A DNA stretch of 64,000 bases from Flavobacteriia bacterium (GTDB lineage: Bacteria; Bacteroidota; Bacteroidia; Flavobacteriales; Schleiferiaceae), in NCBI GenBank assembly GCA_013373425.1, contig JABXHW010000004.1:1-64000 (forward strand), in the 5' to 3' direction. A program made the translations under genes and the position numbers. Positions within the stretch are counted from its first letter, which is position 1. Every line of letters begins with the position of its first letter. Below, piece by piece: positions 7,933 through 16,178 of this stretch. Under the pieces are notes generated by a model. That model ran no database searches. It was not told where the DNA came from and saw only the letters and a program-made list of their open reading frames with translations.

Positions 7933-10900
7933 ATGAGCAAACTGATCAAATTCTTTATCAAGTTTCCGGCTACGGTCTATACCATCATGTTTGGTATACT
8001 CCTGTTTGGAGCTGTGGCCTACTTTAGCTTGAACACGACATTCTTCCCGGTAAACGAAAGCCGCGTAATCAACATCCAAGCGGTGTATCCGGGCGCTTCC
8101 CCTCAGGAAATTGAAGAGGGAATCGTTCAAAAAGTGGAAGACAACTTGAAGGGTACGAGCGGTGTAGAACGCTACACTTCAGTCTCCTCAGAAAATGCAG
8201 CTTCTATTACCGTTGAAGTAGAGCAAGGGTACGATACCGACAAAGTTCTTGAGGACGTTAAGAACGCGGTGAACAGCGTCCCTTCATTCCCAACCGGAAT
8301 GGAGCCCATCCTTGTGTACAAAAGGGAAAATCTCAACTTCTGTATCAACTTCGCAATCAGCGGAGCAGACGTTGACTTGCTCACACTAAAGTCCATTGCT
8401 CGCGAAGTGGAGCGCGACCTTCGAGCAAAGGGAAACATCTCGAAAATCACCCTAAACGGTTTTCCAGATGAAGAGATTGAAATCGGGTTCGACGAGAGCT
8501 CACTTCGCGCCTATGGCATCACCTTCCAAGAAGCGGCGCTCGCTGTAGCACAATCCAACCTGGACATCACAGGGGGAACGATTAAAGGCGAAGCAGAAGA
8601 GATTCGAATTCGCGCTGAATCTAAAGGATACACTGCGGATCAGTTCGAGAACATCATAGTTCGCAGTAGAGAGGACGGAACCATCGTTTACTTGAAGGAT
8701 ATCGCGACTATCCGAGATCGATTTGCAGACAGCCCAAACCGAACGGAAATGAATGGTCGTCCGTCCGTAGAGGTTCTAGTAAACACCACTGACGAGCAAG
8801 ATCTTCTTCCTACCGCTGCCGCAGTGCGCGAATACATCGAAGAGTTCAATGCGAACAACACCGATGTGCAAGCAGACATTATTCGAGACTTCTCTGTAAC
8901 ACTCGAGCAACGTAGAAATCTTCTGTTGAGCAACGGAGCCGCAGGTGTGCTTTTAGTACTATTCCTATTGAGCTTCTTCCTCAATATTCGACTTGCCTTC
9001 TGGGTAGCTGTTGGTATTCCAATGTCGTTCTTGGGAATGTTCATCTTAGCCCAGTTCTTCGGCATTACTATCAATGTAATTTCACTCTTCGGGATGATTG
9101 TCGTCGTAGGTATCCTGGTGGATGACGGCATCGTCATTTCTGAAAACATCTATCAGCACTACGAGAAAGGCAAGAGCCTAACTCGAGCTGCAGTAGACGG
9201 AACACTAGAGGTCGTACCCGCGGTTCTTTCAGCGATTCTCACTACCGTTATCGCCTTCAGTTCGTTCTTCTTTATCGATGGTCGATTAGGTGATTTCTTT
9301 GGCGACCTCGCCTTTGTGGTGATCGCCACTTTGTTGATTTCATTGGCAGAGGGACTACTATTCCTTCCAGCGCATATCGCCCACACTAAATTGAAAGATC
9401 CCAACGGTAAAAAGTCGGCCATGGAGCGTTTCCTCGACGGAATCATGTCTTGGATGCGAGACAAGCTCTACTCGCCATCACTCGCCTTCTTCCTACGAAA
9501 CCGATTCGTTGCACTCTCTATCTTTATTGGTCTGTTCTTGATAACGATTGGAGCGATTCAAGGTGGGTTTATCAAAGTGACTTTCTTCCCCTTCATCGAG
9601 CAGGACAATGTGGAAGTGTCGTTGAGCATGCCAGCAGGAACCAATGAAGAAATTACTCAGCGTTGGTTGGATTATATCGAGGAGAAAGCACTCGAAGCCA
9701 ATGAAGAGCTTACGGCAAACAACGAAGGCGAAGAAAGCGTAATCGTGAATATCCAGAAGAGCCTGGGTCCGAATACGTACGAAGGGCGAGTGAATATCAT
9801 CTTGCTAGATGCTGAAAAGCGAACGCTTCAATCTTCTGAAATCACAAATAGGATACGTCAGGCCGTTGGACCCATTTACCAAGCGGAGAATTTGAGTTTT
9901 GGCACTTCGACTCCATTCGGGAAGCCCGTTTCAGTGTCGCTTTTGTCTCGTGACTTGGAGCAACTCGAGGGCGCCAAGGAGGAGTTGAAACTAGCCATGC
10001 AAGACTTGGAGCCGCTTCGCGATGTGGTGGACAATGACAAAGAAGGTGCGCGAGAAGTGCATCTCACTTTAAAAACAAAAGCGCGCGTGTTGGGCCTCAC
10101 GCTTCAAGAAGTGATGAGCCAGGTTCGTCAGGCATTCTTTGGATTTGAAGCTCAGAGGCTCCAGCGCGGAGAGGATGAAGTGAAAGTTTGGGTTCGATTG
10201 GAGGAAACGGATCGTCAATCTATCGCCCAGTTGGAAGACTTGCTCATCCGAACCCCACAAGGGGACGCCTATCCTTTGAGTGAGCTTGCATTCATGAGCA
10301 TTGAAAGAGGAAGTATCGCTATCAATCACCTCGATGGTCAGCGTGAAGTACGCGTGGATGCCGACTTGGCCGATCCAGACGACAGTGCTCCTGAAATTAT
10401 CGGCGCCATTAGCGACTCCATCGCTCCTGCCATCCTCAGCAAATATCCAGCCGTTATTGCTGACTTTGCCGGCGGACAAAACCGCGAAGCGCAAAAGTCG
10501 GTGGGAAGTGCCTCGACCGTGTTTCCAATCATCTTCGCCTTGATGCTTTTGGTGATCACCTTCACGTTTAAGAGCGTTCTACAAACGGCCACATTGATTC
10601 CGATAATCATCTTCAGCTTCACTGGTGTAGCCTGGGGTCACTTCTTACACGACAAACCACTGAGCTTGTTCTCATTCTTGGGAATTATTGCGCTCATTGG
10701 GGTAATTGTGAACGACTCCCTTGTGCTTGTGGGGAAGTTCAATCAGAATATGAAGGAAGGAATGAAATTCGACGATGCAGTTTACGAAGCAGGTCGACAA
10801 CGTTTCCGCGCCATCTTCTTGACGACCATTACAACAGTTGCCGGTTTGGCTCCGCTTATTTTGAACAAGAGTTTCCAAGCGCAATTCCTCGTACCAATGG

Positions 10901-11094
10901 CAGTTGCTGTAGCTTATGGTATTGCCTTCGCAACGTTCTTAACACTCATTCTACTGCCTGTATCTCTGTCGGGCTTGAATGACTTCAGGCGATTCCTATA
11001 CACCGCTTGGACCAATAAAAGTATTGACAAAGAATCCGTAGAACCTTCGGTAAAAGCATACAGAAATGAACAAGATCATCCAGATTTGCAGTAG
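7933..11094 (+). CDS. RND efflux pump permease (HAE1-like)
   Basis: 1053 aa, the normal length. Proton-driven export of drugs or other hydrophobic compounds. Twelve membrane segments in two repeats flank two large periplasmic loops. TM4 carries the proton-relay pair D397-D398 (VGILVDDGIVISENI). The repeat half has GVIVNDSLVLVGKFNQ. The N-terminus (IKFFIKFPATVYTIMF) resembles other AcrB-type pumps. It sits between adaptor and TolC genes, and its 3' end overlaps the TolC gene by 29 bp. The substrate is unknown. Confidence 0.95.
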   Translation: MSKLIKFFIKFPATVYTIMFGILLFGAVAYFSLNTTFFPVNESRVINIQAVYPGASPQEIEEGIVQKVEDNLKGTSGVERYTSVSSENAASITVEVEQGYDTDKVLEDVKNAVNSVPSFPTGMEPILVYKRENLNFCINFAISGADVDLLTLKSIAREVERDLRAKGNISKITLNGFPDEEIEIGFDESSLRAYGITFQEAALAVAQSNLDITGGTIKGEAEEIRIRAESKGYTADQFENIIVRSREDGTIVYLKDIATIRDRFADSPNRTEMNGRPSVEVLVNTTDEQDLLPTAAAVREYIEEFNANNTDVQADIIRDFSVTLEQRRNLLLSNGAAGVLLVLFLLSFFLNIRLAFWVAVGIPMSFLGMFILAQFFGITINVISLFGMIVVVGILVDDGIVISENIYQHYEKGKSLTRAAVDGTLEVVPAVLSAILTTVIAFSSFFFIDGRLGDFFGDLAFVVIATLLISLAEGLLFLPAHIAHTKLKDPNGKKSAMERFLDGIMSWMRDKLYSPSLAFFLRNRFVALSIFIGLFLITIGAIQGGFIKVTFFPFIEQDNVEVSLSMPAGTNEEITQRWLDYIEEKALEANEELTANNEGEESVIVNIQKSLGPNTYEGRVNIILLDAEKRTLQSSEITNRIRQAVGPIYQAENLSFGTSTPFGKPVSVSLLSRDLEQLEGAKEELKLAMQDLEPLRDVVDNDKEGAREVHLTLKTKARVLGLTLQEVMSQVRQAFFGFEAQRLQRGEDEVKVWVRLEETDRQSIAQLEDLLIRTPQGDAYPLSELAFMSIERGSIAINHLDGQREVRVDADLADPDDSAPEIIGAISDSIAPAILSKYPAVIADFAGGQNREAQKSVGSASTVFPIIFALMLLVITFTFKSVLQTATLIPIIIFSFTGVAWGHFLHDKPLSLFSFLGIIALIGVIVNDSLVLVGKFNQNMKEGMKFDDAVYEAGRQRFRAIFLTTITTVAGLAPLILNKSFQAQFLVPMAVAVAYGIAFATFLTLILLPVSLSGLNDFRRFLYTAWTNKSIDKESVEPSVKAYRNEQDHPDLQ

Positions 11095-12418
11095 CGCACT
11101 CTTTTTATTGAGTGTGTCTGCATACGCTCAAGATCCAGCGGAATCGATCGGACTCAATCAAGGGGAATTCCTCTCTTTGGATTCGGCGATTACCATCGCA
11201 ATAAAGAACAATCACGGCATCGCCATTGCTCGTAATAACACACAAATTGCGGCAAACAATGCACGCCCGGGAGTGAGTGGATTGTACCCAACTCTAACGG
11301 TCAATGGTGGAGCTACGCTCAATAATAACGATAGTGAAATTGAGTTCGTAACCGGCGAAACCCAAAACGTTGATGGCGCTCAATCCTTGGGCACGAACGC
11401 AAACGTGACTCTGAGCTATACGGTATTCGATGGTCTTAGAAACTGGAATGCCTATCGCCAGGCACAGACATTGGAAGATGCGGCTGTGGCAAACCAGCGT
11501 TTGACCGTCGAGAACACGTTGGTATCGGTGATTGCGCAGTACTACGAAGTGGCTCGCCAAACGCAGAACTTCGGAATCGCTCAAGAAGCTATCACCATCA
11601 GTTTAGATCGCTATAACCGTGCAGAGCTTCGCAAAGAACTCGGCGCTGGTGTTACTCTTGATCTACTAAACGCAGAGGTGGATTTGAACCGCGACAGTGT
11701 GAATTTCCGTTCTGCTGGAACCCAACTTCTCAATGCCAAGAGAACCTTGAGCGTATTGATGGGCTTAAATCCAACCACAGATTTCACGGTAGAAACAGAA
11801 GTTCAGTTCTCTTCATTATTGACTGCAGAACAATTCAAGAGTAAAGCACTTCAGCAAAACGCAGCACTCATTGCCGCCAGGAGAAATCAGCGGGCATCTG
11901 ACTATGCGGTAAGTGCCGCCAACGGGCAATTGTTCTCGCCAGTAATCAGCGTAAACGGTGGGTATGGATTCAATCGTCAAGATTCAGAAGCCGGATTCCT
12001 CGTTTCGAATCAAGCTACAGGTTGGAATGTGGGCGTCAACTTGAGATGGAACTTGTGGGACGGCCAGGCTTCCCAAACCCGCAGAGACAACGCTAGACTT
12101 CAAGCCGAAAACGCTCGTAGTCAGGTTTTGAATACCGAACAGCAACTTGCAGCAGACATCGAGAACGCCTACACGACCTATGTCAACGCATTGTACATCC
12201 TTCGCACAGAAGAGCGCAATTTGGAAACCTCTAAGTTGAACTTTGAGCGCACAAGGGAGAGTTTTGCATTAGGGCAAGTCACTAACACCACCTACCGCGA
12301 AGCGCAGCTCAATTACTTGCGTTCAGAGGCCGCTTTGTTGAATGCAACTTATGTTGCAAAGGTGGCTGAAGTTCGACTTCTCCAGCTTTCAGGAATACTC
12401 CTAGACGATAATTCATAG
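11066..12418 (+). CDS. TolC-family outer-membrane efflux protein
   Basis: 450 aa. A signal peptide (to AYAQ) is followed by two OEP repeats of long helices and short strands: LSLDSAITIAIKNNHGIAIARN, YTVFDGLRNWNAYRQAQ, and in the second half LRWNLWDGQASQTRRDNARLQAE. It forms the exit duct of the preceding pump. Its start lies inside the pump gene (29-bp overlap), showing that it is the last gene of the marR operon. No clear terminator was seen downstream. Confidence 0.94.
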   Translation: MNKIIQICSSALFLLSVSAYAQDPAESIGLNQGEFLSLDSAITIAIKNNHGIAIARNNTQIAANNARPGVSGLYPTLTVNGGATLNNNDSEIEFVTGETQNVDGAQSLGTNANVTLSYTVFDGLRNWNAYRQAQTLEDAAVANQRLTVENTLVSVIAQYYEVARQTQNFGIAQEAITISLDRYNRAELRKELGAGVTLDLLNAEVDLNRDSVNFRSAGTQLLNAKRTLSVLMGLNPTTDFTVETEVQFSSLLTAEQFKSKALQQNAALIAARRNQRASDYAVSAANGQLFSPVISVNGGYGFNRQDSEAGFLVSNQATGWNVGVNLRWNLWDGQASQTRRDNARLQAENARSQVLNTEQQLAADIENAYTTYVNALYILRTEERNLETSKLNFERTRESFALGQVTNTTYREAQLNYLRSEAALLNATYVAKVAEVRLLQLSGILLDDNS

Positions 12419-12478
12419 TTTCAATTGCAATAGTTCTAGAAGTTTCATCGTTTAGGTTTCACTTAACTACCCTTTACG

Positions 12479-13069
12479 ATGAAGTTTCTAGCCCTAATTG
12501 CCACCCTGTCATTATTCGGGAGCGCTTTTGCCCTCTTTGATTCGCCATCGCAACATCTCATCATCGACGCTGGTCATGGTGGAATGGATCCCGGTGGAAG
12601 CCAAGACGGCATACGAGAGGCAGACATCAATCTGATCTGGGCAATTGAGTTGAAACAGCTCGCTGAAGAAAGGGGCATGTTGGTGACAATCCTTCGCGAA
12701 GACGACTCCTTTATGGACCTTAAAATGAGGAAAGCTGGAGTTGAAGATGCCCTTGAAGATGAAACCGTTTTCATCTCTATTCATCAAAATACATCTCAGA
12801 ATATCGACGTCCAAGGTGCCTTTGTCTACGTTTCGGAATCTAGTACCGAAGCCAGTGTGAAATTGGCAGAAGTAATAGAGGCACACCTCGATTCAATTAC
12901 GGATACCCGAACCCAAGAACAGGACTTATTCCTACTTCGTGATACGGATGTCACCGGAGTAGTCGTTTCGCCCGGGTTCATGTCCAACGCCACAGACTTT
13001 GCGAATATGAACTCCAAGGAGTTCAGAAGCCGCTTCAACCATCAGCTTTTGAACGCTATTCAAAAATAA
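12479..13069 (+). CDS. Amidase_3 (N-acetylmuramoyl-L-alanine amidase) homologue with altered active site
   Basis: 196 aa with a signal peptide (~1-19). The zinc ligands of the Amidase_3 family are present: H33 in DAGHGG, E47 in READINL, H102 in SIHQN. The catalytic Glu usually found in the VLVE-GF-SN motif is replaced: the sequence here is VVVSPGFMSN, with S164 in its place. The protein is short and lacks extra binding domains. It may have lost or changed peptidoglycan-amide cleavage and act as a binder or regulator in the periplasm. TACCCTTT just before the ATG may be its promoter. Confidence 0.85.
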   Translation: MKFLALIATLSLFGSAFALFDSPSQHLIIDAGHGGMDPGGSQDGIREADINLIWAIELKQLAEERGMLVTILREDDSFMDLKMRKAGVEDALEDETVFISIHQNTSQNIDVQGAFVYVSESSTEASVKLAEVIEAHLDSITDTRTQEQDLFLLRDTDVTGVVVSPGFMSNATDFANMNSKEFRSRFNHQLLNAIQK

Positions 13070-13102
13070 TAGCCAAAGAATTTCTATCCTGTTGAATTTC
13101 AC

Positions 13103-13110
13103 TACCTTCG
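13103..13110 (+). promoter_or_regulatory. Bacteroidota-type -7 box (TACCTTCG)
   Basis: TACCTTCG lies 100 nt before the DeaD-like helicase start, with a TTTC about 18 nt upstream. It would produce a leader of roughly 95 nt. Confidence 0.5.
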
Positions 13111-13137
13111 CGGCCTCATTAAGCACCTAGAGGCAGC

Positions 13138-13194
13138 GGCCCAAACTTTAGGTGATACGGGATAATTTGGGCCTTAAGGATGCATGAAGCATCC
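13138..13194 (+). promoter_or_regulatory. Structured 5' leader of the DeaD-like helicase
   Basis: Two hairpins can form: GGCCCAAA (13138-13145) with TTTGGGCC (13166-13173), and GGATGC/GCATCC (13178-13194, 5-nt loop). The ATG follows 16 nt later. Helicase mRNAs of this type (deaD/csdA) are known elsewhere to carry long regulated leaders; a cold-shock or autoregulatory role here is inference. Confidence 0.5.
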
Positions 13195-13210
13195 GTAACT
13201 GGCTTAAATT

Positions 13211-14959
13211 ATGGCTACTTTTTCTGAGTTAGGACTCCGACCGGAGCTCCTGTCTGCACTACAATCTATTGGTTTTGAAACCCCAACTCCTATTCAGGAG
13301 GAGGCTATTCCTAAATTGCTCACTGGCGAGCGCGACCTCATCGGTTTAGCGCAAACGGGAACGGGTAAGACGGCCGCGTTTGGTCTACCGCTTCTCGACA
13401 ACATCGAAGACGATTTCTATCACGTTCAAGCACTTGTTCTTTGTCCGACGCGCGAACTCTGTTTGCAAATCACTAGCGACATCGAAAAGTTCTCTGCAGA
13501 CATGAGAAACGTGAAGACCGTTGCTGTTTACGGTGGTGCTTCAATTGGTGTACAAATCAAAGCCCTTCAAAAAGGTGCGCAAGTTGTCATCGGTACTCCT
13601 GGTCGTGTTCTCGACCTTGTAAATCGTGGCAAACTGAAGCTTGAAAACCTCAGCACTTTGGTGCTCGACGAAGCGGATGAGATGTTGAACATGGGATTCA
13701 AAGATGATTTGGATGCCATTCTTTCTACAGCTCGAGAAGAGCGTAGAACGTGGTTGTTCTCAGCTACTATTTCTCAGGAAATTGCTCGCATCGCGAAAAA
13801 TTACATGCACGATCCAGAGGAGATTGCAACTGCTGCAAAGAACTCCTCTTCTGCTAATATCACGCACCAGGTTTGTACTGTGCATGCACGTGACAAGTAC
13901 TTGGCTATTCGTCGCATCCTCGATGCACATCCAGATATCTTCGGTATTGTATTCTGTCGTACTAAAGCAGAAACACAAGACATTGCCGATAAGTTGATCC
14001 GCGACGGATACAACTCAGACGCGCTTCATGGCGACTTGAATCAAAATCAGCGTGACGTAGTTATGCGTCGCTACCGCGATAAGAGCCTCCAAGTTCTCGT
14101 TGCAACAGACGTCGCTGCACGTGGATTGGACGTAAAAGAAGTAACTCACGTTATTCACTACCAACTTCCTGACGACCCTGAAGTGTATGTACACCGTTCA
14201 GGCCGTACGGGCCGTGCAGGTAGTTCTGGTGTTTCTATCGCCATTGCTCACCACAGAGACGGTAGAAAATTGCGCTCAATCGAGCACTTGATCAAGAAGC
14301 CGTTTGAGCATGTAGACTTGCCAAAAGGCGACCAAGTTGTTGAAGCGCGAGCTAAGCACTGGGTAACAGAGATTTTGAACACAGAAAGCAACGAGGAGTC
14401 GCTATCACACCTTTGGCCAATTATCGATTCAGGATTGGCTGAATTGGACAAAACAGAACTTCTTCACCGCGTTGCTGGTATGGCACTTCAAAGCTATATC
14501 GACGAGTATAAGTCGGCACACGACATCAACCAGCCTGCTCAAAAAGGACGCGGTGGTGACCGTGACGATAGAGGACCACGCGAAAGCCGTGGCTCGGGTG
14601 AATTTGCCGTATTCAAGATTAGCCTCGGCGCAAAGGACCGCATCAACAAGGGCAGCTTGATGAAGGAAATCAACCGCATGCGCAGCATCAAGGGTATTGA
14701 GATTGGAAAGATTCGCATTCACGAAGACCACACCATTCTTGAGCTCGACAAGTATAGAAGCAAAGAAGCATTCAACTCTTTCAAGCGTTGGAACTACTTC
14801 GGAAAGAAAGTATTCGTAGATCAACTCGACGATCGCGAGTCGGCCGACAAGAGTTTCTCTAGACCTCCACGCGACAAGAATCGCGGTGGTGGCGGAGGCT
14901 ACCAAGGCGGCGGCAAGAAAAAGCACAGAAAGGGCAACAGCGGCGGAAAACGCTACTAA
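13211..14959 (+). CDS. deaD: DEAD-box RNA helicase, DeaD/CsdA-like
   Basis: 582 aa. Motifs: Q motif (GFETPTPIQEEAIP), Walker A AQTGTGKT, PTRELC, DEAD (153-156), SATIS, VLVATDVAARGLDV, HRSGRTGRAG. After the helicase core comes a dimerisation-like stretch and a DbpA-type RNA-binding domain (~475-550; FAVFKISLGAKDRINKGSLMKEI), then a Gly/Arg/Lys-rich tail. This layout is that of DeaD, which helps ribosome assembly and mRNA turnover, especially in the cold. It has a structured leader and a strong terminator. The symbol is by domain layout. Confidence 0.93.
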   Translation: MATFSELGLRPELLSALQSIGFETPTPIQEEAIPKLLTGERDLIGLAQTGTGKTAAFGLPLLDNIEDDFYHVQALVLCPTRELCLQITSDIEKFSADMRNVKTVAVYGGASIGVQIKALQKGAQVVIGTPGRVLDLVNRGKLKLENLSTLVLDEADEMLNMGFKDDLDAILSTAREERRTWLFSATISQEIARIAKNYMHDPEEIATAAKNSSSANITHQVCTVHARDKYLAIRRILDAHPDIFGIVFCRTKAETQDIADKLIRDGYNSDALHGDLNQNQRDVVMRRYRDKSLQVLVATDVAARGLDVKEVTHVIHYQLPDDPEVYVHRSGRTGRAGSSGVSIAIAHHRDGRKLRSIEHLIKKPFEHVDLPKGDQVVEARAKHWVTEILNTESNEESLSHLWPIIDSGLAELDKTELLHRVAGMALQSYIDEYKSAHDINQPAQKGRGGDRDDRGPRESRGSGEFAVFKISLGAKDRINKGSLMKEINRMRSIKGIEIGKIRIHEDHTILELDKYRSKEAFNSFKRWNYFGKKVFVDQLDDRESADKSFSRPPRDKNRGGGGGYQGGGKKKHRKGNSGGKRY

Positions 14960-14981
14960 GCCTTAGTGTTTCGAACAGTGG

Positions 14982-15012
14982 AAAGAGCGTACGAGAGTGC
15001 GCTCTTTTTTTT
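14982..15012 (+). terminator. Rho-independent terminator
   Basis: A stem (GAGCGTAC/GTGCGCTC with flanking AAA/TTT) is followed by eight T. It ends the DeaD-like helicase gene. Confidence 0.88.
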
Positions 15013-15020
15013 GTGGGGTA

Positions 15021-15195
15021 AAGGTTGGACGGTGCTCAGGTGCTTAGGTGCTTAGGTGCTTAGGTGAGTCTAGCTGATCTAACCATGATAAAGTTCTAAT
15101 CCGTGATTCTTTCCTCTTTCGGGCCTTCGTCCCCGGTCCATCAACCCATACCCCTTTCGAACAGTAGCGAATACTCCATCGACTAACAGCTCGGG
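15021..15195 (+). repeat. Dispersed intergenic repeat, copy 2 (variant I)
   Basis: It begins with four exact-phase 8-mers (GGTGCTCA then three GGTGCTTA, 15031-15062), then the core AAAGTTCTAATCCGTGAT (15090-15107), a TCCTCTTTC block, and GTCCCCGGTCCATC. It fills the gap between the helicase terminator and the promoter at 15202. Confidence 0.85.
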
Positions 15196-15201
15196 CTTTT
15201 G

Positions 15202-15209
15202 TATTTTCA
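15202..15209 (+). promoter_or_regulatory. -7 box (TATTTTCA)
   Basis: TATTTTCA lies 24 nt before the ATG of the acetolactate decarboxylase-like lipoprotein gene and directly after repeat copy 2. Confidence 0.45.
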
Positions 15210-15233
15210 CGCTGCTAACAACTCAGGTTTATC

Positions 15234-15965
15234 ATGCACATCAAGGCGCTCACATTCGGGGTTTTACCACTCGTTCTAATTGCTTGTCAATCTTCTCCAG
15301 CTAAGGAAACTACTGAGGAACCGGCAGTTTATCCAGACATAGAAGTGGTCGGTGCAATGCGAAATGTGATGTGGGAGGGTAAGTTAGGAAGCGGTCTCGA
15401 TCTAGATACCCTTTCAAATAAAGCCGGATTGTACGGGTTGGGGCCGGTGAGCTACCTCACTGGAGAACTTCTGATCAACAACGGTCAATGTTACGTTTCG
15501 AAAGTCACTTCTGATTCGACAATGACAGTAGAGAAGACTTTCGCCACTTCTGCTCCCTTCTTCGTTTACGGACATATTGAAGAGTGGCGTGAAGTAGAAT
15601 TGCCGAGCCAGATTAAAACGATTCAGCAACTCGAGTCCTTCATCGACGAGCAAACAGTTGAAAGCAAAAGGCCTTTCGCGTTTAAAGTGGTAGGGCATGT
15701 ATCCAGCGCTGTCATTCACATCCAGAATTTACCAGCCGGAACAACGGTTTCTTCTCCGCAAGAAGCACATCAAGGTCAGACAAACTACACCCTGATCGAT
15801 GAAGATGTTGAAATCGTGGGTTTCTTCTCCACCGAACACAAAGGGATTTTCACGCATCACGACTCTTTCTTGCACATGCATCTTATCACAGCGGACGAAA
15901 GTAAAATGGGTCATTTGGATGCCGTGGAAATGAAGGAGATGAAGTTGATGCTGCCGGTGAGGTGA
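15234..15965 (+). CDS. Acetolactate decarboxylase-family lipoprotein
   Basis: 243 aa. Homologous to alpha-acetolactate decarboxylase (BudA/AlsD), which turns 2-acetolactate into acetoin. Zinc ligand pattern H214-x-H216-x10-H227 (LHMHLITADESKMGH) has the same spacing as in the family, and the core GLYGLGPVSYLTGELLINNG matches. Unlike the cytoplasmic enzyme of other bacteria, it has a lipoprotein signal (LVLIAC, Cys18), so it would sit in the envelope. It has no acetolactate synthase neighbour and is flanked on both sides by dispersed repeats. The natural substrate is uncertain. Confidence 0.85.
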   Translation: MHIKALTFGVLPLVLIACQSSPAKETTEEPAVYPDIEVVGAMRNVMWEGKLGSGLDLDTLSNKAGLYGLGPVSYLTGELLINNGQCYVSKVTSDSTMTVEKTFATSAPFFVYGHIEEWREVELPSQIKTIQQLESFIDEQTVESKRPFAFKVVGHVSSAVIHIQNLPAGTTVSSPQEAHQGQTNYTLIDEDVEIVGFFSTEHKGIFTHHDSFLHMHLITADESKMGHLDAVEMKEMKLMLPVR

Positions 15966-16135
15966 GGGATGGTTGGGAGGTGCAACTAGTCCTTCAGCTC
16001 GTAATTCTGCTCTAATCTGTGAATCTTTCCCCGCTGAGACCCCGGTCTTCCGCCCCCGGTCCAGCAACCTGCAACCCTCTCGAGTAATTCACCACCACAG
16101 GCCAAGTCCTAAGTACCAGATGCTCTCGCCTATTC
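15966..16135 (+). repeat. Dispersed intergenic repeat, copy 3 (diverged variant I)
   Basis: Contains CTCTAATCTGTGAATCTTTCC, a diverged form of the core in copies 2, 5 and 9, then CCCCCGGTCCAGCAACC and a 7-mer stretch (AAGTCCT AAGTACC AGATGCT). It fills the gap up to the promoter at 16138; no gene was found. Confidence 0.65.
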
Positions 16136-16137
16136 CC

Positions 16138-16145
16138 TACCTTCA
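16138..16145 (+). promoter_or_regulatory. -7 box (TACCTTCA)
   Basis: TACCTTCA lies 33 nt before the ATG at 16179, directly downstream of repeat copy 3. Confidence 0.45.
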
Positions 16146-16178
16146 CTTCTTCTCAACTTAACCCTCTTTTAGAGCCAT

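Noticed and set aside
14429-14926. 165-aa open frame on the minus strand
   Set aside because: Antisense shadow of the Arg/Gly-rich end of the DeaD-like helicase gene.
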